DNA of 5,847 nt, from assembly GCA_003448685.1 (NCBI GenBank), contig DLXW01000126.1:1-5847 (forward strand), given 5' to 3'. The position numbers and the translations under genes were made by a program. This DNA is from Cyanothece sp. UBA12306 (GTDB taxonomy: Bacteria; Cyanobacteriota; Cyanobacteriia; Cyanobacteriales; Microcystaceae). Positions 4,026 through 5,847 of the stretch are shown in pieces. Positions within the stretch are counted from its first letter, which is position 1. Every line of letters begins with the position of its first letter. The notes beneath the pieces are model-generated. The model saw only the letters and a list, made by a program, of their open reading frames with translations, was not told where the DNA came from and searched no databases.

Positions 4026-5847
4026 TTAATCTAGTTCAAATTCAGTCTTCCAAGACTGATCTTTTTGCCATTGAGGTTGTTCATATTTTGCTAATAAATA
4101 ATTTTCCATGACTAAATAATCCATTTCTGTTCGCATAAAACAACGATAAGCATCTTCGGGTGTACAAACGATGGGTTCTCCCCTAACATTAAAGGAAGTA
4201 TTCACCAAAACTCCGCACCCTGTCAACTTTTCAAATTTTTTGATTAATTGATAGTAACGGGGGTTAGTTTCGGGATGAACAGTTTGGACTCTTGCTGAAT
4301 AATCAACATGGGTAATAGCAGGAATTTTAGAACGAGGCACTTTAAGTTTTTCGATGCCAAAAAGTTGTTTTTGTTCCTCCGTCATTGGCAAACGTAATTC
4401 TTCTTTAACTGGGGCAACTAATAACATATAAGGACTGGGTTGATCTAATTCAAAATAATCCCCAACTCTTTCTGCTAATACTGATGGTGCAAAAGGACGA
4501 AATGACTCTCTATATTTAATTTTTAAGTTCATGACTGACTGCATTTTCTCATTACGAGGGTCGCCGATAATTGAACGATGTCCTAAGGCCCGAGGTCCAA
4601 ATTCCATGCGTCCTTGAAACCACCCAACAACATTACCTTGGGCAATAATTTGGGCAACTTTTTCGACTAATTCTTCTTGATCTAAAACAAGATATTTAAC
4701 GCGAATATCATCTAAGTATCGATTGATTTCTTCGTTGGAGAATTGGGGACCTAAATAAGTTCCTTGCATCCCATCTAACTTAATCTGTTGATAACTTTTG
4801 ACTTCTGACTTCCCTTCCTGGGAGGGTAGGGTGGGTTGACTTTTTACTTGACCAAAGCGGGGTTTTTCTAAGTATTGATGCCAAATAGCTAAAGCTGCTC
4901 CAATTGCTCCTCCTGCGTCTCCTGCGGCGGGTTGAATCCAAATATCTTTAAATTTACTTTCCCGTAAAATACGCCCGTTAGCGACGCAATTTAGGGCAAC
5001 TCCTCCAGCTAAACAAAGGTAATTTACTCCTAATTCTTGATGGGCTGTATTAGCCAATTTTAGTACAACTTCTTCAGTTACTTTTTGTATAGAAGCTGCA
5101 ATATTCATTTGTTTTTGTGTTAGTTTATTTTCTGGTTTACGAGGAGGAGCGCCAAAAAGTTGACTAAACTTTTTATTGGTCATAGTTAACCCAGTAGCAT
5201 AATTAAAATACTTCATATTGAGGCGAAATGTGCCATCGTCTTTGAGGTCAATTAAATTCTCAAAAATTAGGTCAACATATTTTGGTTCACCGTAGGGCGC
5301 TAACCCCATTAATTTATATTCTCCAGAGTTAACTTTAAATCCAGTATAATAAGTAAAAGCGGTATAAAGTAAGCCCAAAGAATGGGGAAAATTTATTTCC
5401 CATTGGGGAGTTAATTCGTTATTATTTCCTAACCATAAAGAAGTGGTTGCCCATTCTCCTACCCCGTCGAAGCATAATACTGCTGCTTGTTCAAAAGGAC
5501 TAGGAAAAAAGGCAGACGCTGCGTGGGACTGATGATGTTCGGTGAATAGTAAAGGGGGTAATTGGGAAGTTTTACAATTAGCTAGTTTTGCCAGTTCTTT
5601 TTTGAGGACAGTTTTGAGATAAAGTTTCTCTTGTAACCAAGCTGACATGGCGTTAACAAAAGAACGAAACCCTTGAGGGGCGTAAGCTAAATAGGTTTCT
5701 AATAGTCTTTCAAAGGTAACAAGAGGTTTTTCATAAAATACTATATAATCTAGTTTCTCTAGAGGAATTTTCCCTTCTGTCAAGTTATAAAGAATGGCAT
5801 TTTTGGGAAACCTCGCGTCATGTTTTTTGCGGGTAAAACGTTCTTCT
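4026..5847 (-). CDS. NodU/SxtI-family carbamoyltransferase (5' end outside window)
   Basis: This enzyme should transfer a carbamoyl group from carbamoyl phosphate, through carbamoyl-AMP as in TobZ, to a hydroxyl of an unknown acceptor. In all, 606 residues are visible, numbered from the codon at 5846. The frame is open to the right edge, and its first residues EERFTRKKHDARFP match a conserved part of the family near residue 30-40, so about 30 N-terminal residues are missing. The Kae1-like domain has HHQSHA (104-109; likely metal ligands His104, His108 and Asp310 in GDAGGA), CFDGVGEW (125-132), EYKLMGLAPYG (176-186) and CLAGGVALNC (278-287). The C-terminal YrdC-like domain has FGPRALGHRSI (416-426), RPFAPS (450-455) and LVNTSFNVRGEP (547-558). 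Residues about 330-357 form a low-complexity, repeat-derived linker. The protein is cytoplasmic. It heads an SxtI-SxtJ-SxtK-like trio. Confidence 0.97.
   Translation of the reverse strand, partial: EERFTRKKHDARFPKNAILYNLTEGKIPLEKLDYIVFYEKPLVTFERLLETYLAYAPQGFRSFVNAMSAWLQEKLYLKTVLKKELAKLANCKTSQLPPLLFTEHHQSHAASAFFPSPFEQAAVLCFDGVGEWATTSLWLGNNNELTPQWEINFPHSLGLLYTAFTYYTGFKVNSGEYKLMGLAPYGEPKYVDLIFENLIDLKDDGTFRLNMKYFNYATGLTMTNKKFSQLFGAPPRKPENKLTQKQMNIAASIQKVTEEVVLKLANTAHQELGVNYLCLAGGVALNCVANGRILRESKFKDIWIQPAAGDAGGAIGAALAIWHQYLEKPRFGQVKSQPTLPSQEGKSEVKSYQQIKLDGMQGTYLGPQFSNEEINRYLDDIRVKYLVLDQEELVEKVAQIIAQGNVVGWFQGRMEFGPRALGHRSIIGDPRNEKMQSVMNLKIKYRESFRPFAPSVLAERVGDYFELDQPSPYMLLVAPVKEELRLPMTEEQKQLFGIEKLKVPRSKIPAITHVDYSARVQTVHPETNPRYYQLIKKFEKLTGCGVLVNTSFNVRGEPIVCTPEDAYRCFMRTEMDYLVMENYLLAKYEQPQWQKDQSWKTEFELD
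4776..4859 (-). repeat. Repeat-derived in-frame insert in the carbamoyltransferase linker
   Basis: Two tandem TGACTTC heptamers (4799-4805, 4806-4812) lie beside an imperfect palindrome CCCTTCCTGGGAGGG (4812-4826) and a further TTGACTTTT-like stretch (4836-4844). On the coding strand this gives VKSQPTLPSQEGKSEVKS, an uncharacteristic hydrophilic linker with VKS on both sides. The heptamers and the GGGAGGG palindrome are typical of cyanobacterial repeats. The reading frame is kept throughout. The insert boundaries are approximate. Confidence 0.65.
4820..4835 (+). other. Four-tract G-quadruplex motif on the template strand
   Basis: The plus strand reads GGGAGGGTAGGGTGGG: four runs of three G with loops of 1, 2 and 1 bases. 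The gene is on the minus strand, so this is the template strand. The motif is inside the linker insert. Confidence 0.6.

Noticed and set aside
5781..5783. TTG as the start of the carbamoyltransferase
   Set aside because: Upstream codons encode conserved family residues (EERFTRKKHD), so the true start is beyond the right edge.
3387..5847. A saxitoxin biosynthetic cluster
   Set aside because: Only the I, J and K-type genes are present, and these occur in non-toxin genomes. No polyketide-like SxtA, amidinotransferase or tailoring oxygenase is seen.

Overview
This window comes from a cyanobacterium. It is AT-rich, has two perfect HIP1 octamers (GCGATCGC) inside genes, carries heptanucleotide tandem repeats of the cyanobacterial STRR kind, and encodes a cyanobacterial-type SH3b + NlpC/P60 peptidase. 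A genus cannot be fixed from the sequence alone.

All well-supported genes lie on the minus strand, so transcription runs from high to low coordinates. From right to left they are: a NodU/SxtI-type carbamoyltransferase cut by the right edge; a 135-residue SxtJ-like membrane protein; a 53-residue DUF5989 (SxtK-like) membrane peptide; a DUF4213/DUF364 Rossmann-like protein; a YrdC/TsaC-type threonylcarbamoyl-AMP synthase; a soluble histidine-kinase-like protein with a badly eroded ATP-binding domain; and an NlpC/P60 cell-wall endopeptidase. Spacing is very tight. Two junctions are TAATG stop/start overlaps, one gap is 36 bp and one 16 bp, and the last junction is 1 or 7 bp. The seven genes therefore look like one or two co-transcribed units. 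The only sizeable internal gap is 70 bp, after the carbamoyltransferase.

The right half is the most interesting part. It has the same carbamoyltransferase / SxtJ / SxtK trio that sits together in saxitoxin clusters, but with no other saxitoxin gene in view. This points to a general membrane-associated carbamoylation module whose substrate is unknown. The carbamoyltransferase also carries an in-frame, repeat-derived insert in its interdomain linker, including a four-tract G-quadruplex motif on the template strand.

The left 0.4 kb has no confident gene. It holds a possible 16-codon tail of a plus-strand gene, a large two-part inverted repeat (104-173) that looks like a mobile-element remnant or structured 3' element, and a five-copy heptamer array that begins at the stop codon of the NlpC/P60 gene.
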